From Coprothermobacteraceae bacterium (GTDB lineage: Bacteria; Coprothermobacterota; Coprothermobacteria; Coprothermobacterales; Coprothermobacteraceae): 64,000 nucleotides of DNA. The stretch is from contig JABLWY010000001.1 in the NCBI GenBank assembly GCA_013178255.1, forward strand, positions 862,503 to 926,502, read 5' to 3'. Within the stretch, counting starts at the first letter, position 1. The number at the start of each line of letters is the position of its first letter. The notes below the pieces were generated by a model. That model saw only the letters and a list, made by a program, of their open reading frames with translations. It was not told the origin of the DNA and ran no database searches. The position numbers and the translations under genes are program-made. Shown here one piece after another: positions 43,520 through 51,529 of this stretch.

Positions 43520-44608
43520 CTACCTGTCCATGCAGCTCATGCAAGGATCGATGTGGCCAACAATAACCGGTGCGTCAGCCAGCTTGCAACCACGCATCAT
43601 GAATTCAGTAGCGGGAAGGTTAACCAAGGTCGGTGTTCGTATCTTGAGCCTGAATGGGCGATCTGACCCATCAGTAATAAGGTGGTCTATGAGCTCACCT
43701 CTAGGTGCTTCGACCCTGCTCATTACGTTCCTAGGCTCAATCTTTATAACGGGCTTCGGGTTCTTGATTGGACCTGATGGAATCTTGGCGAGCACCTGCC
43801 TAGCAATTCTTATGGACTCCAAGGTCTCAAGAACACGCACGAAAGTACGTGACCAAACATCCCCATCCTCTAGGACAACCATATCGAACTCGAGGTCAGG
43901 GTAAACCGAGTATGGGGCAGTCTTCCTAATATCTTCGTGTATACCGGAGCCTCTAGCCGTGGGGCCCACTACGCTTAGCATGTGAGCCTGTTCCTTAGTA
44001 ATCACACCTACGTTCCTAGTCCTAGCCAATATGCTGGCGTCCTTGCTCCACGTATCCTTGAGTTTCAGTGCCAAGTCCTCTAGTGAATCAAGAGCACTCC
44101 GAATCTGACTTGCTGTGTCCTCATCAAGGTCACGGCGCACTCCACCAAGCGTGTTTATTGCATAGTTGACCCTATTGCCCGAGAACAGTTCAAGCATGTC
44201 CATGACTGCTTCTCGGCCAGACCAAGTGTACATGAACAAAGTGTCGAATCCCATCTTGTGCGCCATAGCGCCCAAGTACATTAGGTGACTGTGAATTCGT
44301 TCCAACTCACCAGTGAGCACCCTTATGTACTCAGCACGCACGGGCACTTCAAGTCCTGCAGCCTTCTCAACGGCTAAACAGTAAGCCCAGCTGTGGTGAT
44401 AAGAGCATATCCCACAAACCCTCTCGATGAGACCCAAGTCCTTTATAAATGTCCTTCTTGTGGCACTCTTCTCAATAGCTCGATGAATGAAACCGATTTT
44501 GATCTCGGCATCCACTACCATCTCGCCTTCAAGTTCTAGTTCGATGTACTCTCCTTCTTCGAAAGCGGGGTGGTAGGGACCCAAGGGGACTCTGTAACCC
44601 ATAGGCAC
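43520..44608 (-). CDS. mbhL: [NiFe] hydrogenase large subunit MbhL (NuoD-like)
   Basis: Catalytic subunit that binds the Ni-Fe centre and reduces protons. It has 362 aa. Both metal motifs are intact: C65 and C68 in ERVCGICSYHH, and C356 and C359 in DPCMSCMDR. The protein ends exactly at that Arg, so the C-terminal extension normally removed by a maturation protease is missing. Intact ligands separate it from the related sulfane reductase (Mbs/Mbx) and from complex I NuoD, which lack one or more of these Cys. Gene order starts K-L here, not J-K-L-M-N as in Pyrococcus. Confidence 0.96.
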   Translation of the reverse strand: MPMGYRVPLGPYHPAFEEGEYIELELEGEMVVDAEIKIGFIHRAIEKSATRRTFIKDLGLIERVCGICSYHHSWAYCLAVEKAAGLEVPVRAEYIRVLTGELERIHSHLMYLGAMAHKMGFDTLFMYTWSGREAVMDMLELFSGNRVNYAINTLGGVRRDLDEDTASQIRSALDSLEDLALKLKDTWSKDASILARTRNVGVITKEQAHMLSVVGPTARGSGIHEDIRKTAPYSVYPDLEFDMVVLEDGDVWSRTFVRVLETLESIRIARQVLAKIPSGPIKNPKPVIKIEPRNVMSRVEAPRGELIDHLITDGSDRPFRLKIRTPTLVNLPATEFMMRGCKLADAPVIVGHIDPCMSCMDR

Positions 44609-44612
44609 CTCC

Positions 44613-44999
44613 TCAGCTGTTCAAGTAAATGCCACGCTCTGCGTCTTCTCGAATTATCAACTTCTTAGGGCGTGGATGATTGGAAAACTTAAGGTCGAAC
44701 AAGTCCATGATCTCGCGCTCTGCCCAATCTGCTGAGGGGAGAACAGGAGTTATAGATGGCACTGTTCTGTCTTCGGGTACCGCCACTCTTAGAGTGAGGA
44801 CTCGTCCCCCCATGGAGAAGTGATACTCCAGGTAGAACGAACCGTCTTTCTCGTAACAAGTAATGGTCATAAACCGCACAACATCTTTGAACTCATCGAT
44901 GAACTGTAGCAGCATGCTCGGGTCCAAATCAGCGATTTCCCTTTCCCCTTCCCCCGTGAACCCATACTTGACTAGCCGCGTTTTCACTTCTTCCAACAA
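44613..44999 (-). CDS. mbhK: Hydrogenase subunit MbhK (NuoC-like)
   Basis: Soluble subunit of the catalytic arm, 128 aa, shorter than many NuoC-type proteins. PSADWAEREIMDLFDLKFSNHP is the conserved NuoC segment. The start is TTG with GGAGGTG 5-8 bases upstream. It is the first gene of the operon and lies 150 bases from the divergent hypF. Confidence 0.9.
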   Translation of the reverse strand: MLEEVKTRLVKYGFTGEGEREIADLDPSMLLQFIDEFKDVVRFMTITCYEKDGSFYLEYHFSMGGRVLTLRVAVPEDRTVPSITPVLPSADWAEREIMDLFDLKFSNHPRPKKLIIREDAERGIYLNS

Positions 45000-45149
45000 A
45001 GTGACACCTCCAATCGCGCAAGAAAGAAATATGGTAAGGCATTCGCTCTATTAAACACCACTTGCATTGTAGCAGTTGCATAATCGTCGTTATATACCCT
45101 TGTGGGGTATCTGCGCCGACTGGGTCGCCCATATTAGAATATACTTGTT
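45000..45149. promoter_or_regulatory. Divergent control region between mbhK and hypF
   Basis: 150 bases without a gene. On the plus strand TAGAAT (45135-45140) and TATACT (45140-45145) sit just before the hypF GTG. On the minus strand TACAAT and TTTAAT are candidate -10 boxes for mbh. An inverted repeat ATACCC-TTGTG-GGGTAT (45094-45110) lies between the two and is a possible operator. -35 elements are weak on both strands. Confidence 0.5.
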
Positions 45150-47423
45150 GTGAGAAAAGGGTTCAACGTAAATGGCATAGTGCAAGGAGTGGGATTCCGC
45201 CCATTCGTAGCCCGCATAGCCCAAGAGCTCGGCCTTACGGGGTTTGTCCTCAACACGGGGACAGGCGTCCAAATAGAAGTGCAAGGGGACCCCGACTTAG
45301 TGAGCGTGTTCGAACGCAAACTTCATCGGGAAAAGCCAAGCGGAGCCTTCTACATATACATCGAGTCCGCAGTTCTGCCCGAGCGGCATGATGAGAGCAG
45401 CTTCGCCATACTGCAGTCAGATAGGCAAAAGGAGTTATTCACTTTCATACCGCCTGACTTGGCCACTTGTGATGAGTGTGTGAAGGAAACGTTTGACCGT
45501 TCCCAAAGGCGCTACCTGTACCCGTTTACAAACTGCACCGACTGCGGCCCGCGCTATACAGTCATCGAAGCGCTCCCATATGACAGACCCAAAACGAGCA
45601 TGAAAGGATTTCCTATGTGTCCTCAATGCAATGACGAGTATTCCAACCCGAGCGACCGGCGCTACCATGCACAACCCATAGCTTGTCCAGCCTGTGGACC
45701 AACGACGCGCCTAATTGCAAGAGACGGTTCGGTCACGCCGGATCCTGACTTAACGAAGACAGCACGGCTCCTAGAAGCTGGCAAAGTCTTAGCCATAAAA
45801 GGGTTAGGCGGTTTCTTGCTAGCCTGCGATGCGTACAATGAGTCAGCTGTTCGAAGGCTCCGGGAACTTAAGCGTAGACCGAAAGAACCTTTTGCACTAA
45901 TGGCTCTGTTGGACACAGTGCAGGAACACTGCGAAATAGATGAAGAACAATTAGCAACGATGAACTCCAAGGCGTGTCCCATAGTGCTGCTGAAGAAGAA
46001 ACGGTCTTCGTCCATACCTGACGTAGTTGCCCCTGGTCAGAATTACTTGGGCTTCATGCTTCCCTACACTCCCCTGCACCACATACTGTTCCACCACCTA
46101 CCAAAGGCCGTACTGGTTATGACATCGGCAAACTTGCATGGCGACGTGATCTATTACAAGGACGAGGACATCGGGTTGGTTTTAAATTTGTGCGACTATG
46201 CCCTCGTGCACGATCGCCCGATTGTAACGCACGTCGACGACTCGGTGGTGCAATTCCTCTCTGACGGTCCCCACATCATACGGCGGAGCCGCGGATTCGT
46301 CCCCCTACCCATAAAGCTATCCAATGCTGAGCACCCACCACTGTTGGCCGCGGGAGGCGACGAGAAGTCAACCTTTGCCTTGGCAAAGTCAGGCTACGCC
46401 GTGTTCTCTCAGTACATCGGCGACCTTGAAAACGTAAAGGCACAGCAGACCTATGACAAGGTCTTCCACCATCTCCGTAACCTGTTCAACATTGACCCGA
46501 CCTTGGTGGTGGTGGACAAGCACCCAGCTTACTATTCTCGCAAAATAGGGCTTTCATTAGGATTACATACAGTTGAGGTGCAACACCATGTCGCTCATGC
46601 ACTCTCGGTCATGGAGGAACATCGTCTCGAGGAAGCGATGGCATTAGTATTTGACGGTACCGGCTACGGTGATGACGGAACACTGTGGGGATCTGAAGCT
46701 TTTTACGTGAAGGGCTTCCATTACGAAAGGCTTGGTCATTTGTCCTACTTCCCTCTGGTTGGGGGAGCTAAAGCCATCAAGAGCCCTTGGCGAATTGCAG
46801 CTGCACTAATGCCGCCCGAAGAAGCCGAACGCCGACTTGGTCCAAATGCCCGCGAGGTCTCCGAATTGGCACAGGCACCCGGCTTTCCTTTGGCTTGCGG
46901 CATGGGTCGTTTGTTCGACGCTGTTTCAGCGCTCCTAGGGATTTGCACAGAACAGACTTACGAGGGTGAGCCAGCCCAGCTCCTGCAAATGGCGGCCGAG
47001 AAGAGCACCGAGACTGGCACTTTTGCAGACTCCATATCGATTAGTTCCGGGGTCGTTCAAAGTGTTGAAGTCATTCGCATGATATGTGAGCTCATGGATC
47101 GAGGGAAGAACGTCGAAGACATCGCTAGGTTGTTTCACAACACAGTAATTGAACTCGCTGTTAGAATGTTAGACGGTGCCAGTTGCCATAACGTGGTGTT
47201 ATCCGGCGGCAGTTTTCAGAACGTCTTGCTTTACGAGGGCATAAGGCGTCGCTTAACTGACATGGGCTTCCAGGTGTACAGAAATAACGTGGTGCCCATG
47301 AATGACAACGGCATTGCGTTGGGACAGATCGCGTACGTGTTGAGGAGGTATGAACATGTGCCTTGGGATACCGATGAAGATACTCGAGATCAACGGGAAG
47401 AAAGCGATAGCAGAGTTTCTTAA
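45150..47423 (+). CDS. hypF: Carbamoyltransferase HypF
   Basis: Makes the thiocarbamate on HypE from carbamoyl phosphate, the source of the hydrogenase CN ligands. It has 757 aa. Order of domains: acylphosphatase (NGIVQGVGFRPFVARIA), two zinc fingers (CDECVKETFD...NCTDCGPRYT and MCPQCNDEY...ACPACGP), a YrdC-like domain (KGLGGFLLACDAYN) and a C-terminal Kae1-like domain (HHVAHALSVMEEHRL, VLSGGSFQNVLL). GTG start with no clear ribosome binding site. Its 3' end overlaps hypC by 68 bases. Confidence 0.97.
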   Translation: MRKGFNVNGIVQGVGFRPFVARIAQELGLTGFVLNTGTGVQIEVQGDPDLVSVFERKLHREKPSGAFYIYIESAVLPERHDESSFAILQSDRQKELFTFIPPDLATCDECVKETFDRSQRRYLYPFTNCTDCGPRYTVIEALPYDRPKTSMKGFPMCPQCNDEYSNPSDRRYHAQPIACPACGPTTRLIARDGSVTPDPDLTKTARLLEAGKVLAIKGLGGFLLACDAYNESAVRRLRELKRRPKEPFALMALLDTVQEHCEIDEEQLATMNSKACPIVLLKKKRSSSIPDVVAPGQNYLGFMLPYTPLHHILFHHLPKAVLVMTSANLHGDVIYYKDEDIGLVLNLCDYALVHDRPIVTHVDDSVVQFLSDGPHIIRRSRGFVPLPIKLSNAEHPPLLAAGGDEKSTFALAKSGYAVFSQYIGDLENVKAQQTYDKVFHHLRNLFNIDPTLVVVDKHPAYYSRKIGLSLGLHTVEVQHHVAHALSVMEEHRLEEAMALVFDGTGYGDDGTLWGSEAFYVKGFHYERLGHLSYFPLVGGAKAIKSPWRIAAALMPPEEAERRLGPNAREVSELAQAPGFPLACGMGRLFDAVSALLGICTEQTYEGEPAQLLQMAAEKSTETGTFADSISISSGVVQSVEVIRMICELMDRGKNVEDIARLFHNTVIELAVRMLDGASCHNVVLSGGSFQNVLLYEGIRRRLTDMGFQVYRNNVVPMNDNGIALGQIAYVLRRYEHVPWDTDEDTRDQREESDSRVS

Positions 47424-47586
47424 CGTACAGCGTGAGATCAGGTTGGATGCTGTTCCCCATGCGAAGGTTGGGGACCACGTGATGGTTCATGCAGGGCTCG
47501 CCATTTCGCTCATATCATCAGAGGAGGCCCTGGACATACAGAACATGTGGAAGGAATTAGGCGAAGATGTGGAGCTTTTCATCTGA
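47356..47586 (+). CDS. hypC: Hydrogenase maturation chaperone HypC
   Basis: Carries the Fe(CN)2CO unit between HypD and the large subunit. It has 76 aa from the second ATG (MCLGIPMKILEI), which puts the essential Cys at position 2. AGGAGG lies 7 bases before this ATG; the ATG at 47350 is too close. AKVGDHVMVHAGLAISLIS is the family's OB-fold segment. The whole start region lies inside hypF in another frame. Confidence 0.95.
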   Translation: MCLGIPMKILEINGKKAIAEFLNVQREIRLDAVPHAKVGDHVMVHAGLAISLISSEEALDIQNMWKELGEDVELFI

Positions 47587-48607
47587 CTCGCCCGTCAGGA
47601 TCATGGAGGTCTGCGGAACACACACACATGAATTGTTCAGAACTGGTTTGCGTTTCTCTTTGCCCCCGTGGGTCAAGCTCATCAGCGGCCCTGGCTGCCC
47701 AGTGTGTGTAACTGACGACCGCGACCTTGCCAAAGTCATCATGATGGCGCGTGAGTATGAGCTGACTGTCTTGACCTTCGGAGATATGCTCAAGGTGAAT
47801 ACCGAATTTGGCTCACTGGCGTCGCTGAGAAGCGAAGGCCGCAAAGTGGAAATAGTCTACTCACCCGTGGACGCTGTGACCTACGCAAAGCAACACCCTG
47901 ACGAGCGGTGCATGTTCGTCTCCGTCGGGTTTGAGACGACTATGCCTTCGGCGGCGGTAGCCGTGAAAGAGGCCATCGAATTGAATATTGGCAATCTGTT
48001 CTTTTTCGTGAACCACAAGCTGTTGCCACCCGCGTTAGATGCCTTGCTCTCCACCGGCGACATGGACATCGACGGACTCATACTGCCCGGCCATGTTTCA
48101 GCTATCATAGGGAGAAGAGTTTACGAACCTATCCTCCTGCGCCACGGCATGCCCGGCGTCATAACGGGTTTCACGAAGGACCACATGCGAACAGGTATTA
48201 ACTTACTCCTTAATTTGGTCGTGCACCACGAGGCAAAAGTCCTAAACGCCTACCCCGAAGTAGTTCAGGAGGACGGCAATCCACAGGCAAAAGAACTGAT
48301 AGAGAAGTACTTTGAACCTACTGGTGCTCATTGGCGTGGCTTGGGGTTCATACCAAATAGCGGCGCCAAGTTGAGACCCGAGTATAACCATTTAGACGCA
48401 GAAGTTGCTTTTCCAGTCAGCGAGCCCATGGTTCATCCCCCGCATGGGTGTAGATGTGGAGATGTCGTACTGGGCACCGTAGACCCCGTTGACTGCCCCC
48501 TTTTTGGTACAGTCTGCACACCACAAAATGCTGTGGGACCTTGCATGGTCTCCAGTGAAGGGGCATGCGCGGCATGGTACAAATACGGAGGGTTGAGACA
48601 TGTGTGA
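47567..48607 (+). CDS. hypD: Hydrogenase maturation protein HypD
   Basis: Iron-sulfur scaffold on which the Fe(CN)2CO unit is built. It has 346 aa. Key motifs are MEVCGTHTHELFRTG, SGPGCPVCVT, and the C-terminal cluster region HPPHGCRCGDVVLG with DCPLFGTVCTPQNAVGPCMVSSEGACAAWY (the four Cys are visible as C-x-C, then C and C). The N-terminus is about 25-30 residues shorter than usual, starting almost at the first motif. It overlaps hypC by 20 bases. Confidence 0.96.
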   Translation: MWSFSSDSPVRIMEVCGTHTHELFRTGLRFSLPPWVKLISGPGCPVCVTDDRDLAKVIMMAREYELTVLTFGDMLKVNTEFGSLASLRSEGRKVEIVYSPVDAVTYAKQHPDERCMFVSVGFETTMPSAAVAVKEAIELNIGNLFFFVNHKLLPPALDALLSTGDMDIDGLILPGHVSAIIGRRVYEPILLRHGMPGVITGFTKDHMRTGINLLLNLVVHHEAKVLNAYPEVVQEDGNPQAKELIEKYFEPTGAHWRGLGFIPNSGAKLRPEYNHLDAEVAFPVSEPMVHPPHGCRCGDVVLGTVDPVDCPLFGTVCTPQNAVGPCMVSSEGACAAWYKYGGLRHV

Positions 48608-49562
48608 AAGAATCCTTCTAAGCATCGGCTCAGGCGGAGAGGAAATGCAATCTTTCTTGCAAGACGTCGTATTCCCGGCCATCGGGTCTGAGATCCACGG
48701 TGACTCCGCCTTAATTGGTGAAGTGGCGCTAACCATAGACAGCTTTGTGGCAAACCCACCTGTGTTTCCAGGTGGATCGCTCGGCACTTTGGCGGTCAGT
48801 GGCTCGGTAAATGACCTCGTAGCCTCCGGAGCACGACCCACCGCCCTGGCTGTCAGTTTGATAGTAGAAGAAGGAACCGAAGTAGAACTAATCAAGAACG
48901 TGCTGACTGACATAAGAATCACTTCTCAACGTTGCAGCATATCTGTGGTAACGGGTGACACCAAAGTTGTACCTAAAGGAGCAGCAGACAAGTTGTTCGT
49001 GACTTCTGCAGGCATAGGCAAGAGGTGCTTGGCTTTTGCTCAACCAACAGCCGGAGACCACGTGATCACAACGGGGGATTTGGGACGTCACGGAGCCGCC
49101 ATGCTAATAGCGAACAACAAGTACCAGCTCAAGACCAGTATTGAAAGCGACTGTGCGCCACTGCATTGGCTGATTGATGTGCTGAAGCCCTTCGAGGGAC
49201 ACATAAAGTGGATGCGAGACCCAACTCGCGGCGGTGCTGCAACGGTCTTGCACGAGTTTGCCAAAGAGTTCAGGTTGGGCGTAAGGGTGTATGAGGAACG
49301 CTTGCCAGTCCAACCCGAGGTACGAGGAATCTGTGAGCTGTTGGGTTTGGAGGTACTGCACTTGCCGTCAGAAGGACAAATGCTCATCGTCTGCGACTCT
49401 GCAGTTAGTGAGGACGTCGTTGAATCCATTAGGTTGCATTCGCCAGACGCAGCCATTATCGGCGAGGTGACCGCAGAGCATCAGACTGTGACTCGCATGG
49501 TCGAAGGTGCAGAGACCTTTGTACCCATGTTAACTGGCGAAATGCTTCCAAGGATTTGCTGA
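48600..49562 (+). CDS. hypE: Hydrogenase maturation protein HypE
   Basis: Dehydrates the thiocarbamate on its C-terminal Cys to thiocyanate, giving CN. It has 320 aa and ends PRIC, the required C-terminus. PurM-like fold with GEVALTIDSFVANPPVFPGG, SVNDLVASGARP and VVTGDTKVVPKGAADK. WMRDPTRGGAATVLHEFA is the C-domain motif. It overlaps hypD by 8 bases. Confidence 0.97.
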   Translation: MCERILLSIGSGGEEMQSFLQDVVFPAIGSEIHGDSALIGEVALTIDSFVANPPVFPGGSLGTLAVSGSVNDLVASGARPTALAVSLIVEEGTEVELIKNVLTDIRITSQRCSISVVTGDTKVVPKGAADKLFVTSAGIGKRCLAFAQPTAGDHVITTGDLGRHGAAMLIANNKYQLKTSIESDCAPLHWLIDVLKPFEGHIKWMRDPTRGGAATVLHEFAKEFRLGVRVYEERLPVQPEVRGICELLGLEVLHLPSEGQMLIVCDSAVSEDVVESIRLHSPDAAIIGEVTAEHQTVTRMVEGAETFVPMLTGEMLPRIC

Positions 49563-49563
49563 C

Positions 49564-49917
49564 ATGCACGAGTATTCCATAGCAAAGTACGTCCTTGACA
49601 GCACCCTGAGTTCCATAGGGGAGACACCTCCAGAACGTGTCTCAAAGGTGGTAATCAGCATAGGTAAGATGGCAGGCGTGGTGCCTGAATCCTTAGATAT
49701 GTACCTGAAGCTGCTAGCCCAAGAAGTTGGCCTTACTAGGGCGGTTTTCGAAATCGTGGTAAACCCCGTTGAGTTTAAGTGTAATCAGTGTGGGCAAACA
49801 TTTGAACCAAACAAAGAGCTGTTTTGGTGCCCCCACTGCGGCAGCAGCAACGTCACCTTCGTGAGGGGCAATGAGATGGCCATAGATTACTTGGAAATAG
49901 AGGAGGAAGGTCCATGA
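49564..49917 (+). CDS. hypA: Nickel chaperone HypA
   Basis: Delivers nickel to the hydrogenase precursor together with HypB. It has 117 aa. N-terminal MHEYSIAKYVL provides the Ni site (His2). The zinc site is formed by CNQCGQTF and CPHCGSSN. One base separates it from hypE, and it overlaps hypB by 4 bases. Confidence 0.96.
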   Translation: MHEYSIAKYVLDSTLSSIGETPPERVSKVVISIGKMAGVVPESLDMYLKLLAQEVGLTRAVFEIVVNPVEFKCNQCGQTFEPNKELFWCPHCGSSNVTFVRGNEMAIDYLEIEEEGP

Positions 49918-50633
49918 GAAACTTCGTTTTCGAGCATTTGCACGGACATGGAGCTCCGCAGGAGAAGAGGAGAATAGAAGTCGGGAAGAACATCTTGGAT
50001 GCCAACGAGAAAGTTGCCCGTGAAGTCCACGAGTTGTATACCAAACGTGGTGTTTTGCTTGTCAATGTAGTGGGTTCACCGGGAAGCGGTAAGACAAGCT
50101 TCATCAAGTCTTTGACACCGCATTTCAAAGTAGCAGTCCTGGAAGGTGACATTGCATCATCGGTCGATGCAAAACAATTTGCTAGAATGGGCGTGCCCGT
50201 CATCCAAGTCAACACCGACATCTACGGATCGGCATGCCACCTTGAAGCTCCTTGGGTCAGAGACAAACTAGAGCTGCTTCTCGAATATGAGCCAGAAGTT
50301 GTCTTCATAGAAAACGTGGGTAACCTAGTTTGCCCTTCGGATTTCAACTTGGGAGAACATGAACGCCTCGTTCTCTATTCCGTTCCCGAAGGCCCAGACA
50401 AGCCTATGAAATACCCACCAATCTTCCACACTGCTACAGCTGTGGCTATCACCAAGGTAGACTTGGCACCTGTAATGGAGTTGGACGTCCGCGAGTTCGA
50501 ACAGAACGTGCTGCACATAAATCCAAACGTAAGAATATTCAACTTTTCCATAAAAGTGCCGTCTACCGTGGAAGAAGTAGCGCACTACTTGAACGACAAG
50601 AGACAAGAACTAGCAAAGGAGAAATCTAAGTAG
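49914..50633 (+). CDS. hypB: Nickel-insertion GTPase HypB
   Basis: G-protein that drives nickel insertion. It has 239 aa. P-loop GSPGSGKT at 54-61, EGDIASSVDAKQF, IQVNTDIYGSACHLEA (metal-site Cys/His at the dimer interface), VFIENVGNLVCP and ITKVDL. The N-terminal CxxCGC high-affinity nickel motif is missing; only a short HLHGHG is there. Its last 49 bases overlap the convergent ribF. Confidence 0.96.
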   Translation: MRNFVFEHLHGHGAPQEKRRIEVGKNILDANEKVAREVHELYTKRGVLLVNVVGSPGSGKTSFIKSLTPHFKVAVLEGDIASSVDAKQFARMGVPVIQVNTDIYGSACHLEAPWVRDKLELLLEYEPEVVFIENVGNLVCPSDFNLGEHERLVLYSVPEGPDKPMKYPPIFHTATAVAITKVDLAPVMELDVREFEQNVLHINPNVRIFNFSIKVPSTVEEVAHYLNDKRQELAKEKSK

Positions 50634-51529
50634 CGTTTCTGTTCGCTTATGGCCTCGAGGTCTTCTGTCATGGCTCGGATGTCATCGTTGATCTGAGCAA
50701 CTAATGTGTCGACTGATTCGAAGCGCATTTCAGGCCTCAAGAAGCGGTGGAAAGCGAATAGAACGGGCTCATTGTCGTTAACTGCCAGCCTCTGTTTAGG
50801 TACGTGTATCTCTAAGAACACAGCCTCCCGTCCAAATGTGGGCGCTGTTCCAAATGACGCCACCGCTGGAGCCCATGTCCTACCGACCATGACGAAGCCG
50901 TCGTACACGCCGTAAGCTGGTTTTACTTTGTGAATGTTCCAACGCAAATTGATGGTGGGTATGCCTAATCTACTACCCCTTCCGTAACCTTTGCATCTAA
51001 AACCTCTTATGAAGTATGGGTAACCCAGCAGAGCACTAGCCCCTACCATATCACCCTGGTGTATCAAGTCCTTGATCAATCTCGTCGAGACAACTGCCTC
51101 TCCAACCCTTTCTAACGGCTCTACCAACAACGTCTTCCCATGTTCTCTGCACCACTTATCCATTAGTGCCACGTCTCCAGCTGCACCCCTACCAAACCGA
51201 AAGTTCTCACCCACAACGATTACCTCTACGCCCGACATATACGTGTCTAAGAAGTGCTCAGCCTCCATGCCCCTTATGTCATTGAAGGGTAGCGAAACCA
51301 TGTAAGCAACACCCATGGATTCCAAACCGCACCTTCGTTCCTCCTCCAACAATACGCGGCTAGGCGAACGACCCAAAGCCTCTTTCGGGAGAGGACTGAA
51401 CGATAAGACCGCTCCGTTCGGTACCCCAGCCACATGTCGAAGCAATTTCCTATGACCCACGTGCAGCGACTCAAATCCCCCAAGGGCAACAATCTTGAGC
51501 TCGGGGACCGTTGACTGTACTACCACCAT
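50585..51529 (-). CDS. ribF: Riboflavin kinase/FAD synthetase RibF
   Basis: Phosphorylates riboflavin to FMN and adenylylates FMN to FAD. It has 314 aa. N-terminal nucleotidyltransferase with GGFESLHVGHRKLL and VIVVGENFRFGRGAAGDV, then the kinase domain with RGSRLGIPTINLRW and PAYGVYDG. The 3' end overlaps hypB on the opposite strand, and the start overlaps truB by 10 bases. The truB-ribF order is typical. Confidence 0.95.
   Translation of the reverse strand: MVVVQSTVPELKIVALGGFESLHVGHRKLLRHVAGVPNGAVLSFSPLPKEALGRSPSRVLLEEERRCGLESMGVAYMVSLPFNDIRGMEAEHFLDTYMSGVEVIVVGENFRFGRGAAGDVALMDKWCREHGKTLLVEPLERVGEAVVSTRLIKDLIHQGDMVGASALLGYPYFIRGFRCKGYGRGSRLGIPTINLRWNIHKVKPAYGVYDGFVMVGRTWAPAVASFGTAPTFGREAVFLEIHVPKQRLAVNDNEPVLFAFHRFLRPEMRFESVDTLVAQINDDIRAMTEDLEAISEQKRYLDFSFASSCLLSFK

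Noticed and set aside
48392-48922. 176-residue open frame antisense to hypD/hypE
   Set aside because: No ribosome binding site or family. Both sense genes have all expected motifs.
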